A stretch of DNA of 64,000 bases, taken from the NCBI GenBank assembly GCA_036023115.1, contig JAYKKT010000089.1, positions 18,408,501 to 18,472,500 of the forward strand, given 5' to 3'. This document shows, one piece after another, positions 21,580-34,226 of the stretch. The notes beneath the pieces were generated by a model, which worked only from the letters and a program-made list of their open reading frames with translations, ran no database searches and was not told the origin of the DNA. Both the position numbers and the translations under genes were made by a program. The DNA is from Brasenia schreberi. Lineage: Eukaryota > Streptophyta > Magnoliopsida > Nymphaeales > Cabombaceae. The stretch's first letter is position 1. Each line of letters begins with the position of its first letter.

Positions 21580-22863
21580 TTATTCGTGGTGGTTGCATGC
21601 AGGACATAGGGTCCATCTAGCCCATAAGGCTTCATCTAGCTTCTCGTGCCATGTCCTACCCTTCTCTAAAGTCTTCTCAATTATACTAATGAGAGTCTTA
21701 TTTGTGGCTTCGGCTTGGCCGTTGCCTTGAGGGTAGTAGGGCAAGGAGAAGTGGTGAGTTATGCCATAAGTGTTGCACAACTTGACCATCTGCTCGTTTT
21801 TGAATGGGGTGCCATTATCGGACACAAGGTCTCTTGGAACTCCGAATCGAGCCAAGATATTCCTCCTAATGGAAGCCACCACATGTTGCCCCTGTACGTT
21901 GGTCAGGGAGATGGCTTCGACCCATTTGGAGAAATACTCAGTGGCTGCTAAAATGAACCTATGCCCATTCGATGCCTTTGGAAATATTGGGCCTACAATA
22001 TCGAACGCCCACATGGTAAATGGCCAGGGGCTGACCACGGAATGCAATGAAGATGAGGGGATATGAATGGCGTGGCCATGCACTTGACATGGATGACACT
22101 TTGTAACATGATCGTGGCAATCCTTTTTCAGAGTGGACCAAAAATAGCCCGCTCTAAGTATTTTCATTGCCATCATGTTGGCATTGACATGACCTCCACA
22201 TTCTCCATCGTGGAATTCATGCATAAAAGTCCTAGCCTCCTCTAGATCGACACATCTTAGTAGGATGCCGGTAAAACTTTTTTTATACAAAACCCCACCC
22301 AAAATTGTATATCGGGTAGAAATTTTCTGGATGAATGCCTTATCTTTGGATGTGGCATCCTCAGCGAATCCCCCATTTTCTAGAAAACATTTGATGTCAT
22401 AAAACCAAGGTTTTTCAACAGAATCTGGATTATGTTGGCAAATATCCAAATCGTGTGTGGATGGGGTGGGCGCATGCCATATCTCTAAGGATCGAGTTCC
22501 CAAAGTGGGATCGACCTTTAGGGCTGAACCCAAGGAGGAGAGGGCGTCGGCAATGCCATTATCCTCTCTTCCTACGTGTGTGAGTCTACACAATTGGAAT
22601 GACTCAACCAATCGAGTGGCCAACTCGTGATATGGAAGAAGTTTTTCATTTCGCACTTGCCAAATTTTCAAAACTTGGTTTATAACAAGAAGCGAATCTC
22701 CAAAGACCTCAATGCATGATGCCCCTAGAGTTTTCGAAATCCTTAAGCCTTGTATGAGTGCTTCATACTCAGCTATGTTGTTGGAATATTCGAAATCTAG
22801 GCGAATTGCTATGGGGATCTCACCCTTTTCAGGGGATATGAGGATGACCCCAGCACTAACCCC
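21580..22863 (-). pseudogene. Copy B aRNH C-terminal half and integrase, C-terminus deleted
   Basis: Frame with VGREDNGIADALSSLG (end of aRNH), then the integrase zinc finger (HEFHDGECGGH, CHPC) and catalytic core with Asp in AFDIVG, Asp in SDNGTPF and Glu in QAEATNKT, all present. After DEALWA the sequence jumps by a deletion of about 345 bp (compared with copy C) to RWTLCPACNHHE, out of frame, so the C-terminal DNA-binding region is lost. It lies in the same frame as the upstream RT/RNase H piece, with one stop (22864-22866) between. Confidence 0.85.
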
Positions 22864-23975
22864 TCATTGGTTTCGTGCCCCTTCGAAGTGCATCTTCCAC
22901 ACTTGGTTTTTGAAAGAGTTTGCCAAAATGTGGTTTTGAAATTGGTTTTGCAATATGCCTTCATCAGGCATTTTGCTAAATGTGGGATATGCGTCCTCTA
23001 GGGGGAACTCAGCCACGTAGTCATCTAGGGCTTGCCCCTTAATGGAGATCTGATGATGGTATTTCAGGTCATACTCCATTAAAAGGAGTTGCCATTTGCC
23101 CAATCTACCAGTGAGAATGGGTTTTTCGAACAAATGCTTGATTGGATCAAGCTTGGACACTATCCAGATCTCATGATCTAGGAAATAGTGTCGAAATTTC
23201 TGGCAGGCCCAAACTAGGGCCAAGCATGTCTTCTCCATGGCTTGATAATTCCTTTTATAAGCCAAGAGAGTTTTGGAAATATAAAAGATGGCATACTCCT
23301 TGTGGGTGTCATCCTCGTATTGAGCTAATAAAGCTCCCAAGGCATTTGCATGCACGGAAATGTAAACCCAAAGAGGTAAGATCTTCCCATTGGTTTTTTG
23401 AACAACAACGATATTGGATAACCAATCATAATATGCAATGGGTTTTATAAATCCAGCTTTTAACAGATCTTCTAAACCCTTTTTGACTTGTGCGTGTACA
23501 TTCGGATGTATTTTCCTAAGCTTTTGCTTTATGGGTTTCACATCCGTATCTAAGGGAAGACGATGTTCGACAATACTGGGGTCTATGCCTGGCATGTCTT
23601 CATACGTCCATGCAAACACATCTAAATAGGTTCGTAGAAATGCAATGAATGCTGATCTTTCATGCTCATGCAAACATGCGCCTACCTTAATGAGTTTGGG
23701 CTTTGGATCACTCCCTAGGTTTACCTCTATGAAATCTCCTCCTACTGAAGTTGAAGGCTTTTCAAAATCGAGAATTTTATGAAATTCTGGGAGCTTAGAA
23801 GTGGGATCTTCCTCAAGGGGATCCACTTCAGGGCTTCGATCATTCTCGTGGTTTATAGATCCTAGGGAATTTGATGCATGGATTTTCAAAAGACCTGGTT
23901 TTACACTTGGAATTTCTATTGATTTCAAAATTTTTGGTCTGGTTATAGAGACAACGTTTCTTTCGAAATCCTTTC
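22864..23975 (-). pseudogene. Copy B pol N-terminus fused to RNase H, RT core deleted in frame
   Basis: Frame from the pol linker through FAWTYEDMPGIDPSIVEHRL and the first RT block (NIVVVQKTNGKI). It then jumps directly to RNase H (VYISVHANALGALLAQYEDD), the connection and the start of aRNH (HFEGARNQ, where Glu replaces the first catalytic Asp). RT motifs from the catalytic region, including YVDD, are missing; the deletion is close to 700 bp and keeps the frame. The stop at 22864-22866 is CGA to TGA, shared with copy C. Upstream the copy is cut at 23975 by LTR3, so gag, protease and PBS are absent. Confidence 0.85.
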
Positions 23976-25588
23976 TGTAGACGCAGAAAGTTCCCGCTTC
24001 TGGTTCTTAGGCCTGAAGCGAATCTTTTCGTGTGTCTAAGTCCTATTTATGCAAAAGGGCATGCGAGCTAGCTTGCTTAAGCTAGCGAAGAGATACTTTG
24101 AAATCTGACTCCTAACGTGGCGACTGTGAGCAAGCAAGCTCTTTTTGTCGCAGACCTTCTTGCACCGATGCGTAAGGGTCAGTCTGTAGGCTTAGAAAAT
24201 CGAGTTTTTAAATATGAGAACCTACGAAAATGTTTGAGGTGTTCAATTTGGGTTGTTTTTGTATGGTTTTAAGTTTTATTTCACGTGGATTTGCACGTGC
24301 CTATGTCTTTCTTTTTACATCCCTTTTCGGGCCAACTAGGTGTGTGTTATGAACACGTGACCTAAGTGGGGCGACTTTGAGCGGGAGTGTGGGGTTTGCT
24401 TTGATGCAATATGCGTCCTAACTCGTGGTATGGTGTATATGCAATGCAAACTGGCGCAACTCCAAAGGGAAAACAAGAATTTGAAAGACAATGCGGAAGG
24501 GAAATGACTTGAATGTAAATTGCAAAAGGGAAATATGGCTATATCTTAAGAGCGGAAAGGCTCAATAGTGCAAGTGTGTGCCGTGTATATATGTAAAGAC
24601 TACGTACACTGCTGAACTTTAAAACCCAAATCTTAAAGACATAGCCGAAAGGGAAATACTTATAATATATATGGGCCCGAAGGTCGCCAACGTATTGCGT
24701 GGTTGTTGTGTGTATATTGAAAGACAACTCACACGACTTAAATGAAACCCAAATATAAATTACAATATGGCCTTAACTAAGGTCTTGGGAGTAAGAGCGA
24801 AAGCTCAATGTGTGTGAGTGTAGAATTGAAGTACTACGCACACGACATGAAATTAATCCCAAATATAAATTGCAATAGGCCTTGACTAAGGTCTTGGAAG
24901 TAAGAGCGAAAGCTCAATGTGTGTGAGTGTATAATTGGAATACTACGCACACAACATGAAGTAAAACACCCAAGGGAAATAATAGCACGGCCCTTACTAG
25001 GGTCTTACAAATAAGAGTGAAAGCTCAATATGTGTGAGTGCGAGAATTGAAAGACAACACACACAACTTAAGCAAAACCCCACGCAACTTAAATTATATA
25101 AATAAGTCTATATCTTAAGAGCTGATTAGGCCCAGGTGTGTGTTCAAAATCGTGTACAACTAAGAGCGAGATAGGCTCAAGTGCACGTGTGTGTGGGTGT
25201 GCCAAGCCACGTTATTACAAGCGGGGAGAGACAATGCTCCATTATTACAACCCCGTATCAAATTTAATTAAGCTTAAGCAAGTCTATAAACAAGGACCAA
25301 GTTAGGCACTTACGTATAGCTGGTCCGAAGGTGACTTGCTTGAGCTTGGGCTTGAGTGTCGCCTTGGGCTGCAAGAGGGAGCTCCTCGGAAGAGCACGAC
25401 AAAGGGGTGCTAGCCGAATGACAAGGGCGCAGGTGATGGCGCCTTGGCACTAGCCGAACGGAGGGGGTGTTGCTGCTTTGGCTGGGGTAGTTAGGGGGTG
25501 TCACTAAGGTGTAGGGCAGGCCTTAAGGGAAGGTAGGTCTAAGGGTCTTAACTAGGGGCTGTCTAAGGGAGAGGATGTAAGGCTGCGG

Positions 25589-25593
25589 GTGTT
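25589..25593. repeat. TSD GTGTT, left copy
   Basis: GTGTT immediately before the solo LTR; repeated at 29024-29028. The uninterrupted sequence GGGTGTTGCAGTCGG is present in LTR6 (near 59543-59557) and shows the pre-insertion state. Confidence 0.9.
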
Positions 25594-28500
25594 TGTAAAC
25601 ACCCCAAAATCCCACGAATTTCTCAAATTCATCTCGTTTTGTAAAAGCAGCCCCAAAGGGCTATTTTGAGTCTGGAAACCCAGGAGCCTTCCAGACAACC
25701 CTGTACATATGTTTTGAACTCTGTATTTCGAAAACATACAATATGGCTTTTAAAACCCTTTTAAAAACATGTTTTGAAACCCCGAAGCAGCTTGGCCGAA
25801 TCCAGACAGGACCAGGAAAGCTAAGAAGAGCCCGGAACCGGAGCACATGTCAAGCCCAGCACAGCAACTCTTGTATCAAATTCACACCCCCAGGATCTCG
25901 AACGTCCAAGACCCTATTATCATCAAAACATCCTTTGAAGTCATCTCCGGAAGGCGAAAACAGAGGTGGACGATCATGTTGGCGAAGACCCAACGCAAAC
26001 GGAGCACTGATGCTGTCAGGCCCTGCACAAACTGTTCATTTCAAATACAGCTCGAAGGAGTCAGAGTTCAGTTTGGATTGGATCTGGACCATATATATCC
26101 AGATCCCAATCCAAACCCATGTATGGACTTGGATTTGGATTTGGATTCAAAAATCCAATCCAATATCCATATCCATGGCCCACATCACCTTCTCATAAAT
26201 GGAGGTGGGTCCCACTTGAAATTCACGTGGGATTATGGGCATGAGAGAGAGTGGGGGTGGATAAGATCAAGTGTGGTTGTAATTAAGCTTGACTTGTGTG
26301 TCAAGTTTGGGGTTAATCATGTGGGTTAGCCTAATTGAGTGGGTTTAAGCTTGTAATTAGCCAAAACCTAACCTAGGGCTGCACCAACATGATGTGGTTA
26401 AGGTCTATGGGCCATGCAAAGGGAGCTCCTTCACCTAAACCTAACCCAAAATACCTAATCCTAGCCTTCCACCGTAATCCGCCCCTAATCTGAGCCTAAT
26501 CACCTAACCTACCTCCCTAATCCCGGCCTAATCCCAACCTAATCACCTAACCCACTTCCCTAATCCTTCCCTAAACCTAGCCTAATCCTAGCCTAATCAC
26601 CTAACCTAGTTCACTAAACCTCACCCTAGAACCCACCCACCTAACCAAACCCTAAACCCCTAAACCACCCCTAGCCCACAACCTACCCAAACCACTAGTA
26701 TCTAAAATATCTGGCCCTACCCTTTCCAGCCCACCTTATCATCATACCACCCTACCTAAACCACCTAACCACTACCCCAAACCCAGCCCTAACCGACCTA
26801 CCCATCCCTATATAAACCCCCCCCCCCTTTGGGGGCGGGTTCCATCATCTAACCGCCTCACCCATCCCAACCGGGTCCTTTCCTTCCCCAAGTCCAGCCG
26901 AATCCCACCTGCTCTACCTGCTCCGCCTGCACCACCACCTGCTCTCCATCCCACCACCACCTGCACCACCACCTACACCACCACCTCCCAGCCGAACGCC
27001 ACCACTTGCACTACTTCCCAACCACCCGGCTTCTCTCTTCCATCCACCGTCTCTCTTCAAGCACGATTAGTACCCCATCCTTCATCTCACCTTCTCCACT
27101 CCCTCTCCACTCTCAGCCACCTAACCCCCTACCATAGCACCCTAACACCAGCCATTCCCCTTGCTGCCACCATTCTCACTCAGCCGAACCTATAGCATCC
27201 TAACTACCCGCCACTACCTAACCAACCTAGCTACACCCGGCTACCCCATCCAACTCCCTAAGAGCTGCCCCTATCACCTCACCACAACCATCACCACCTT
27301 ACCCCCCATCCTAGCTCGTTTCCTTCCCTTCCACCACTCCTAGCCACCATAGCAGCCCGCCACCACCAAGCTCTTAGTCGGCCACTCCAACCGACTGCCA
27401 TTCCCTTCATTCGGCCAGCCATCCGCCAGCCATCACCTTCTCCTTGCTAGCTCCTTCCCTTAGTGCCATATCCCCTTAGTAACCCTCCTTAGGTCCTTTA
27501 ACCCAACCCACCAAAAACAGTCCATCTCTAGTGGCCGGCCACCTTCAAGGCGCCTCTTCCGCGCACCAAGGACCTCCGGCCAGCACCTCTTGCCGTTCAC
27601 CCTCGCGGAGCTCCCTTTTGCAGCCCAAGGTGAAGGCCAAGACCACGCTCAAGCAAGGCATCTACGAACCAGCTACTAGTAAGTGCCTAACTCGGTCTTT
27701 AGTTGTATACTTGCTTGAGATTCAATTCGATACGGGGTTGTAATAACGGAGCATAGTCTCCCCCCGCTTGTAATAACATGGCTTGGCACACCCACACACG
27801 TATACTCTCTTAGTTGTGCACGATTTTGAACACACACGGGCCTAATCAGCCCCTAATACATAAGTATATACATATACTTTCATTTTTGAAGGGTTTTGCT
27901 TAAGTTGGGTGCGTTGTCTTTCAATTCAAGCACTCACACACATTGAGCTTTCGCTCTTATTTGAAAGACCCAAGTAAGGGCCGACCTATACTATTTGGGT
28001 TTCATTTCATGTCGTGTGGGTAAGTCTTTCAATTCAAGCACTCTCACACACATTGAGCTTTCGCTCTTATTTGAAAGACCCAAGTAAGGGCCGACCTATA
28101 CTATTTGGGTTTCATTTCATGTCGTGTGCGTAGTACTTCAATTCAAGCACTCACACACATTGAGCTTTCGCTCTTACTCCCAAGACCTTAGTCAAGGCCT
28201 ACTGCAGTTATATTTGGGTTTCATTTCATGTTGTGTGCGTAGTACTTCAATTCAAGCACTCACACACATTGAGCTTTCGCTCTTATTCCCAAGACCTTAG
28301 TTAAGGCCATACTACAATTTATATTTGGGTTTAATTTCATGTCGTGTGTGTAAGTCTTTCAATTCAAGCACGCACCCACATTGAGCCTTCGCTCTTATTT
28401 GCAAGACCCGAATAAGGGCTCATATACATACTCTATATACATATCTCCCTTCGGCATTTATATTTCAAGTCATTTCCCTTCGGTTATTTCCCTTCGGTTA

Positions 28501-29023
28501 TTTCCCTTCAGTATTGTCTTTACATTCGGGTTTTCCCTTTGGAGTAGCGTGAGTTTGCATTGCATCTACGCCATACCACGTGGTAGGATGCATATTGCAT
28601 CAAAGCAAGCCCCGCTCGAATTCGCCCATGTAGTGGAGTGTTCATAACACACAAACAAGGTGGCCCGAAAAGGGATAAAAGAAAAGACTTAGGCACGTGC
28701 AAATCCACGTGATCTAAAATATGCAATCGCATCTAAAAGACCCGAATTAGACACCTCAAACCGCTTCGTAGACTTTCTCTCCCAAAACTCGATTTTTGCA
28801 AAGCATATAGATTGACCCTTGCGCATCAGTGCAAGAAGGTTTGCGACGACAAGAGCTCACTTGCTCACAGTCGCCACGATTAGAAGTCAGTTTTAAATAT
28901 ATCTTCGCTAGCTTAAGTAAGCTAGCTGGCACGCCCTGTTTGCATAAATAGGCCTTAGACACACGAGAGGATCCGCTCCAAGCCCTGAAAGGGTGAGAAG
29001 CGGGGATTTTTCGTGTGTCTACA
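25594..29023 (+). mobile_element. Solo LTR (plus) inserted in LTR3
   Basis: 3430-bp complete LTR, TGTAAACACC to TGTCTACA, flanked by GTGTT on both sides, with no internal region. It is the expected product of recombination between the two LTRs of a former full element. It carries TATATAAAC (26809-26817) with a long C-run, a telomere-like tract, a mutated first donor (CGATTAGTACC near 27067), a second donor-like GTAAGTGCC (near 27681), five 110-bp units (27913-28425), CACGTG sites near 28697 and the GCTAGC palindrome near 28910. Confidence 0.92.
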
Positions 29024-29028
29024 GTGTT
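29024..29028. repeat. TSD GTGTT, right copy
   Basis: Second copy of the 5-bp target duplication made by integrase when the element inserted into LTR3. Confidence 0.9.
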
Positions 29029-30659
29029 GCAGTCGGTTGTGGCTGAATGGTGGCATGTAGTTAGGTGGTGGCCGACAGGGTGAAGTGGAGGTTAGGCTGA
29101 GGAAGGTCCTGCGGGTGGTGGCTGAGAGTGGAGGGGGAGTGAAGAGAGGGTCGTGTTAGGATAGGGTACTAACCAGAGGAGAAGGTGAAGGTGGCGGGTG
29201 TCCAAGGGAGGCAGCGGCAGGTTGATGCAATCGGGTGTCAAGGAATGGAGCTGGCCGGGAGGTGATGATGGCATGGAGTGGAGCTGGCCGAGAGGTGATG
29301 GTGGCGTGGAGTGGACTTGGCTGAGTTCCAAGGTGGAGCAGGTGAGAGAAGAGAGCAAGGGATGAGAAAGGAGAGGAAGGGCTCGACTAGCCCCAAAAAA
29401 AGTTGAAAAACCAGCCCACTAGGGGGGGGGGGGTTTATAGGATTTGTTGGGGCTGGTTTAGGTTAGGTGGTGGTGGTTTGGGGATAAGGTGGGCTAGATA
29501 TTTAGGGGGGCCAGATATTTAGGTTAGGTGGTTTTAGGGATATGGTGTGCTAGGGTTTTAGGTGGGGCGGTTTAGTGGTTTAGGGCTTAGCTAGGTGGGT
29601 TGGGATTAGGGTGAGGTTTAGTGAGGTGGGTTAGGTGTTTAGGCTAGGATTAGGTCAGGATTAGGGGAATTAGGCTAGGTTTAGGGAAGGATTAGAGAGG
29701 TGGGTTAGGTGATTAGGTTGGGATTAGGGAAGGATTAGGGAAGTAGGTTAGGTGATTAGGTGGAGATTAGGCCGGGATTAGGGTAAATGGCTAGGATTAG
29801 GGGGTTTAGCTTGGGATTAGGTTAGGAGCATCCCTTTGCATGGCCCATGGACTTAATTGCATCATGTTGGTGCAGTCCTAGGTTAGGTGTAGGTTCATAC
29901 AAGCTTAAACCCACACTAATTAGGCTAACCCACATGATTAACCCAAAACTTGACACACAAGTCAAGCTTAATACATTTGCACTCATATCTAATCCTCCCC
30001 ATTCTCTCTCATGCCCAAGATCCCACGTGAATTTCAAGTGGGCCCCACCTCCATTTATGAGAAGGTGATGTGGGCCATGGATGTGGATATTGGATTAGAT
30101 CTTTGGATCCAAATCCAAATCCAAATCCACATATATGTTTGGATTGTGATCTGGATATATATGGTCCAGATCCAATCCAAAACTGAATTCTGACTCCTTC
30201 AGGGTATGTTCGAAATGAACGGTTTGTGCGGGGCCTGACAGCATCAGTACTCCGTCTTGCGTTGGGTCTTCGCCAACATGGTCGTCCGCTTCTGTTTTCA
30301 CCTTCCGGAGATGATTTCGAATGATTTGTTTGATAACAAGGGCTTGGATGTTCGAGATTCTGGGGATGAATCTAACACGAGAGTTGCTGTGCCGGGCTCG
30401 ACATATGCTCCGGTTCCGGGCTCTCTTTTGCTCTTCTGGTCCTGCTTTCATCAGGCCAAGTCGCTTTGTGGGGTTTCAAAACATCTTTTAAAAGGTTTTA
30501 AAATAATATTATACATATTTAAAACATATATAGTTTAAAGCATATGTACAGGGTTTGCCTGGAAGGCTTCTGGATTTCCTGACTCAAAATAGCCCTTTGG
30601 GGCTACTTTTGCAAAACCAGGTTATTTGAGAAATTCGTGGGATTTTTGGGGTGTTTACA

Positions 30660-31840
30660 GATGCCCCTCTTTGTCATTATCCAAATTGATTTGGATAATG
30701 GCAAAGACGACAAACACCCCTTTCAATGTCTCCCTAGATCTATCCACGAAAATATGGGATCATCCCAATCTTTAGCAAAATCTCACTTTTAAAACCCTGG
30801 TAGGAGGAGATATCACGCCAAAGGGATTGTACAAAATGGTTTTTGGTCCTAAAATGGGATCATGTTATGCAAATGTCCATGCTTGGGTATGCAAATGCAT
30901 GACATGGGTGGGGTGCCAAGAGTGGCGTCCTCCCAGAGACCAGCTATGGTCGAACTCCTGAGACTTACAAGGCCTGCTGCTCCAAGTGAGCAGATCCTAT
31001 GCTGTTCGATGTTCGATTTTTCAAAATCTATTTACAAAAAAGCTATTTACAAAAAGGACAACTGTCTTGAGTCTCAATCGAAAAGATCTTGAGCTCTTCA
31101 TGTTTGCCTTTGCTTGAGTCTTGACACTCGCTAATCTAGCGGAGGTTTTATAAGAAAACAAGCTTTATTTCAAATTTCTACGTCTTACTCGAAACGTCGA
31201 ATTCTCAAACAAAATAAAATTCAAGTAAGTAAATCCTATTTTTACTTTAGGATTCCTCGAAATGAATCATGTTTTACTTGGGATAAGCCAGGGATGGGGA
31301 AGAGATACCACGGTGCCTTCTGAAGCGTCCCGTGGTTTACGGCATAGAAGGCGGAAAACTGCTCCTTTTGAGCTTTTTGGCCTCTTTTTCCTTTTTTCCA
31401 TAGAGGGTCTCCCTTTGAGAGTATTTTTTCTTTAATCCCTCTTTTTCATAAGAGAATCGATTTTTTTCTTTTGGATTCTGGTTTCTTTCTTTTGGAAAGA
31501 GACTTTGGATGGGGAAAATTCCCTTTATTTGGGCCATGTTTTCCTTTTGGAAGGAGAAGAGAAGGGGGATAACTTATCCCAAGGTCATACTCGATCCATT
31601 CCAGATTAGCCTATTTAGAAATAGCACATACTACTTGCAAGTATCTTGCTATATTGAACTAGGCCTTTCTTTGTAAGAAGAAGGATTTTGAAATATAACC
31701 ACAATTTTGGAAGACTCCACTCTTTCACAAGTGCGAATTCTCTCACTCAGGGTCACACGATTTTGCCTTTGAACCTTATTTCCTAAGTCTCAAAGCAACT
31801 ATCCTAAAGGTTTTCGAAATGGGGGAATTTAACCCAAATC
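30660..31840 (-). other. Copy C 3' UTR with polypurine tract and hairpin
   Basis: Non-coding region after integrase, homologous to 20379-21579 and 53283-54450. Next to LTR3 the sense strand ends AGGGGCATC, preceded by an inverted repeat at 30669-30706: 18-bp arms (CTTTGTCATTATCCAAAT on plus) with a 2-nt loop and a single mismatch, the best preserved example in the window. A Lys-rich 66-residue frame at 31337-31537 is not conserved and is not called. Confidence 0.75.
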
Positions 31841-33070
31841 CTACACATAATACTTATTTAAGTATTGAATATTGATAGGATCTACTAAATTCCTACCTTC
31901 TACATCGATCAACCAATACGAGTTGTTCGTGGTGGTTGCACGTACAACATAGGGTCCATCCCACTTGGGGCGCCACTTTCCAAGTGGATGTGGGCCACGA
32001 TAGTGGATGATTTTCAAAACCAGATCCCCCACTTCAAAGTGGCGAGGTCTCATGTGTTTGCCATAATGTCGGGCTATCCTTCGCCGGTATGCATGAGCAT
32101 GATCCATAGCAAGGAGTCGCCTCTCATCTAGCAAATCTAGTTCGGCCATCCTAGCATGCTAAAGCGTCTCTAGGGGGAGGTCGAGTGCGATGGATGTATG
32201 GAATGAATGCAATTGAGTATGAATGGAAAGAATGGCGTTTGTGCCATAGACCAATTCGAATGGTGTGGCATTCGTGGGAGTCTTGATGGAAGTCCTGTAA
32301 GCCCATAAGGCTTCATCCAGCTTCTCATGCCATGTCCTACCCTTCTCTAAAGTCTTCTCAATTATACTAATGAGAGTCTTGTTCGTGGCTTCGGCTTGGC
32401 CATTGCCTTGAGGGTAGTAGGGCGAGGAGAAGTGGTGAGTTATGCCATACGTGTTGCACAACTTAACCATCCGCTCATTCTTGAATGGGGTACCATTATC
32501 GGATACAAGGTCTCGTGGAACCCCAAATCGAGCCAAGATATTCCTCCTAATGAAAGCCACCACATGTTGCCCCTGTACGTTGGTTAGAGAAATGGCTTCC
32601 ACCCACTTGGAGAAATACTCCGTGGCTGCTAAAATGAATCTATGCCCATTCGAGGCTTTTGGAAAGATCGGGCCTACGATATCAAATGCCCACATGGTAA
32701 ATGGCCAGGGGCTGACCACGGAATGTAATGCAGATGATGGGATATGAATGGCGTGCCCATGCACTTGACATGGATGACACTTCCTAACATGATCGTGACA
32801 ATCCTTTTTCAGGGTGGACCAAAAATAGCCCGCTCTAAGTATTTTCATCGCCATCATGTTGGCATTAACATGACCTCCACATTCTCCATCGTGGAACTCA
32901 TGCATAACTATCCTAGCCTCCTCTAGATCGACACATCTAAGTAGGATGCCGATAAAGCTTTTCTTATATAGAACCCCACCCAGAATGGTGTATCGGGTCA
33001 AAATTTTACGGATGAATGCCTTATCTTTAGATGTGGCAGCCTTGGTGAATCCCCGAGGTGAATCCCCCAT
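31841..33070 (-). pseudogene. Copy C integrase
   Basis: Integrase with zinc finger (HEFHDGECGGH ... CHPC), catalytic core (AFDIVG, SDNGTPF, QAEATNKT) and a full C-terminal part ending HFEVGDLVLKIIHYRGPHPL, KWDGPYVV and YLNKYYV stop. It resembles the SH3-like GPY/F module of Ty3/gypsy integrases. CAG became TAG at 32159-32161. Near 33050 a short duplicated piece (GGTGAATCCCC) shifts the frame relative to the upstream aRNH. Apart from these it is full length. Confidence 0.87.
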
Positions 33071-34226
33071 TTTCTAGAAATCGTTTGATGTCATAAAACC
33101 AAGGTTTTTCAATAGAATCTGGGTTATTTTGGTAAATATCCAAATCGTGTGTGGATGGGTTGGGCGCATGCCATATTTCTAAAGATCGGGTCCCTGAAAT
33201 AGGATCGACCTTTAGGGCTGAACCCAAGGAGAAGAGGGCATCGGCAATGCCATTATCCTCTCTTCCTACGTGTGTGAGTTTACACGATTGGAATGACTCA
33301 ACCAATTGAATGGCCAACTCGTGATATGGAAGAAGTTTTTCGTTACGTACTTGCCAAATTTTTAAAACTTGGTTTATAACAAGGAGCGAATCTCCAAAGA
33401 CCTCGATGCATGATGCCCCTAGAGTTTTCGAAACCCTTAAGCCTTGTATGAGTGCTTCATACTCAGCTATGTTGTTGGAACATTCGAAATCTAGGCAGAT
33501 TGCTATGGGAATCTCACCCTTTTCAGGGGAGATGAGGATGCCCCCAGTACCAACCCCTCATTGGTTTCGTGCCCCATCAAAGTGCATCTTCCACACTTGG
33601 TTTTCGAAAGAGTTTGCCAAAATGTGGTTTTGAAAATAGTTTTGTAATATGCCTTCATCAGGCATTTCATCAAGTGTGGGATATGCATCCTCCAGGGGGA
33701 ACTCATCCACGTAGTCAGCTAGGGCTTGCCCCTTAATGGAGATCTGGTGATGGTATTTCAGGTCATACTCCATTAGAAGGAGTTGCCATTTGCCCAATCT
33801 ACCAGTGAGAATGGGTTTTTTGAACAAGTGCTTGATTGGATCAAGCTTGGACACTATCTAGATCTCATGATCTAGGAAATAGTGTCGAAATTTCTGGCAG
33901 GCCCAGACTAGGGCCAAGCACGTCTTCTCCATGGCTTGATAATTCCTTTCGTAAGCCAAGAGCGTTTTCGAAATATAGTAGATGGCATACTCCTTATGGG
34001 TGTCATCCTCGTATTGAGCTAATAGAGCTCCCAAAGCATTCGCATGCTCGGAAATGTAAAGCAAAAGAGGTTTTCCTTGCTTCGGAGGATTCAAAATGGG
34101 GGGATTAACCAGGTATGCCTTTAGTCTCTCGAAGGACTTCTGGCAGTCGTCATCCCATAAAAATTTAGTGCCCTTCCTCAACAGCTTGTTGAAGGGTTCG
34201 CATCTAGTCGCCAGATTTGATATAAA
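33071..34226 (-). pseudogene. Copy C classical RNase H and second RNase H
   Basis: Same frame as copy C RT: RNase H (SEHANALGALLAQYEDD, AYERNYQAMEKTC), then TGG to TAG at 33858-33860 (identical to copy 1), the connection (ILTGRLGKWQLLL), and aRNH. Within the first aRNH motif (HFDGARNQ) a CGA to TGA at 33558-33560 is identical to copy B. The rest of aRNH includes VGREDNGIADALFSLG. The classical domain lacks the usual first Asp while aRNH retains its acidic residues, a pattern known for Tat-lineage dual RNase H. Confidence 0.84.

Larger units (their letters stand above)
23976..30659 (-). repeat. LTR3 (3' LTR of copy C), interrupted by a solo LTR
   Basis: Minus-strand LTR of about 3.25 kb once the insertion and duplicated target are removed. 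Lower end TGTAGACGCAG directly abuts copy B's pol linker without a PBS; upper end GTGTTTACA abuts copy C's polypurine tract. TATA (29432-29442, sense CTATAAACC), donor-like GGTTAGTACC (near 29168) and GTAAGTGCC (near 25310), three 110-bp units (24770-25075), a telomere-like tract (29460-29830) and a CACGTG pair near 24283-24300 are visible. LTR6 is its closest relative here and shows the empty site of the insertion. Confidence 0.88.

Noticed and set aside
31337..31537. Lys/Glu-rich 66-residue frame in the 3' UTR, considered as an extra or env-like ORF
   Set aside because: It overlaps purine-rich non-coding sequence and the equivalent regions of B and E do not keep it. No signal peptide or membrane segment.
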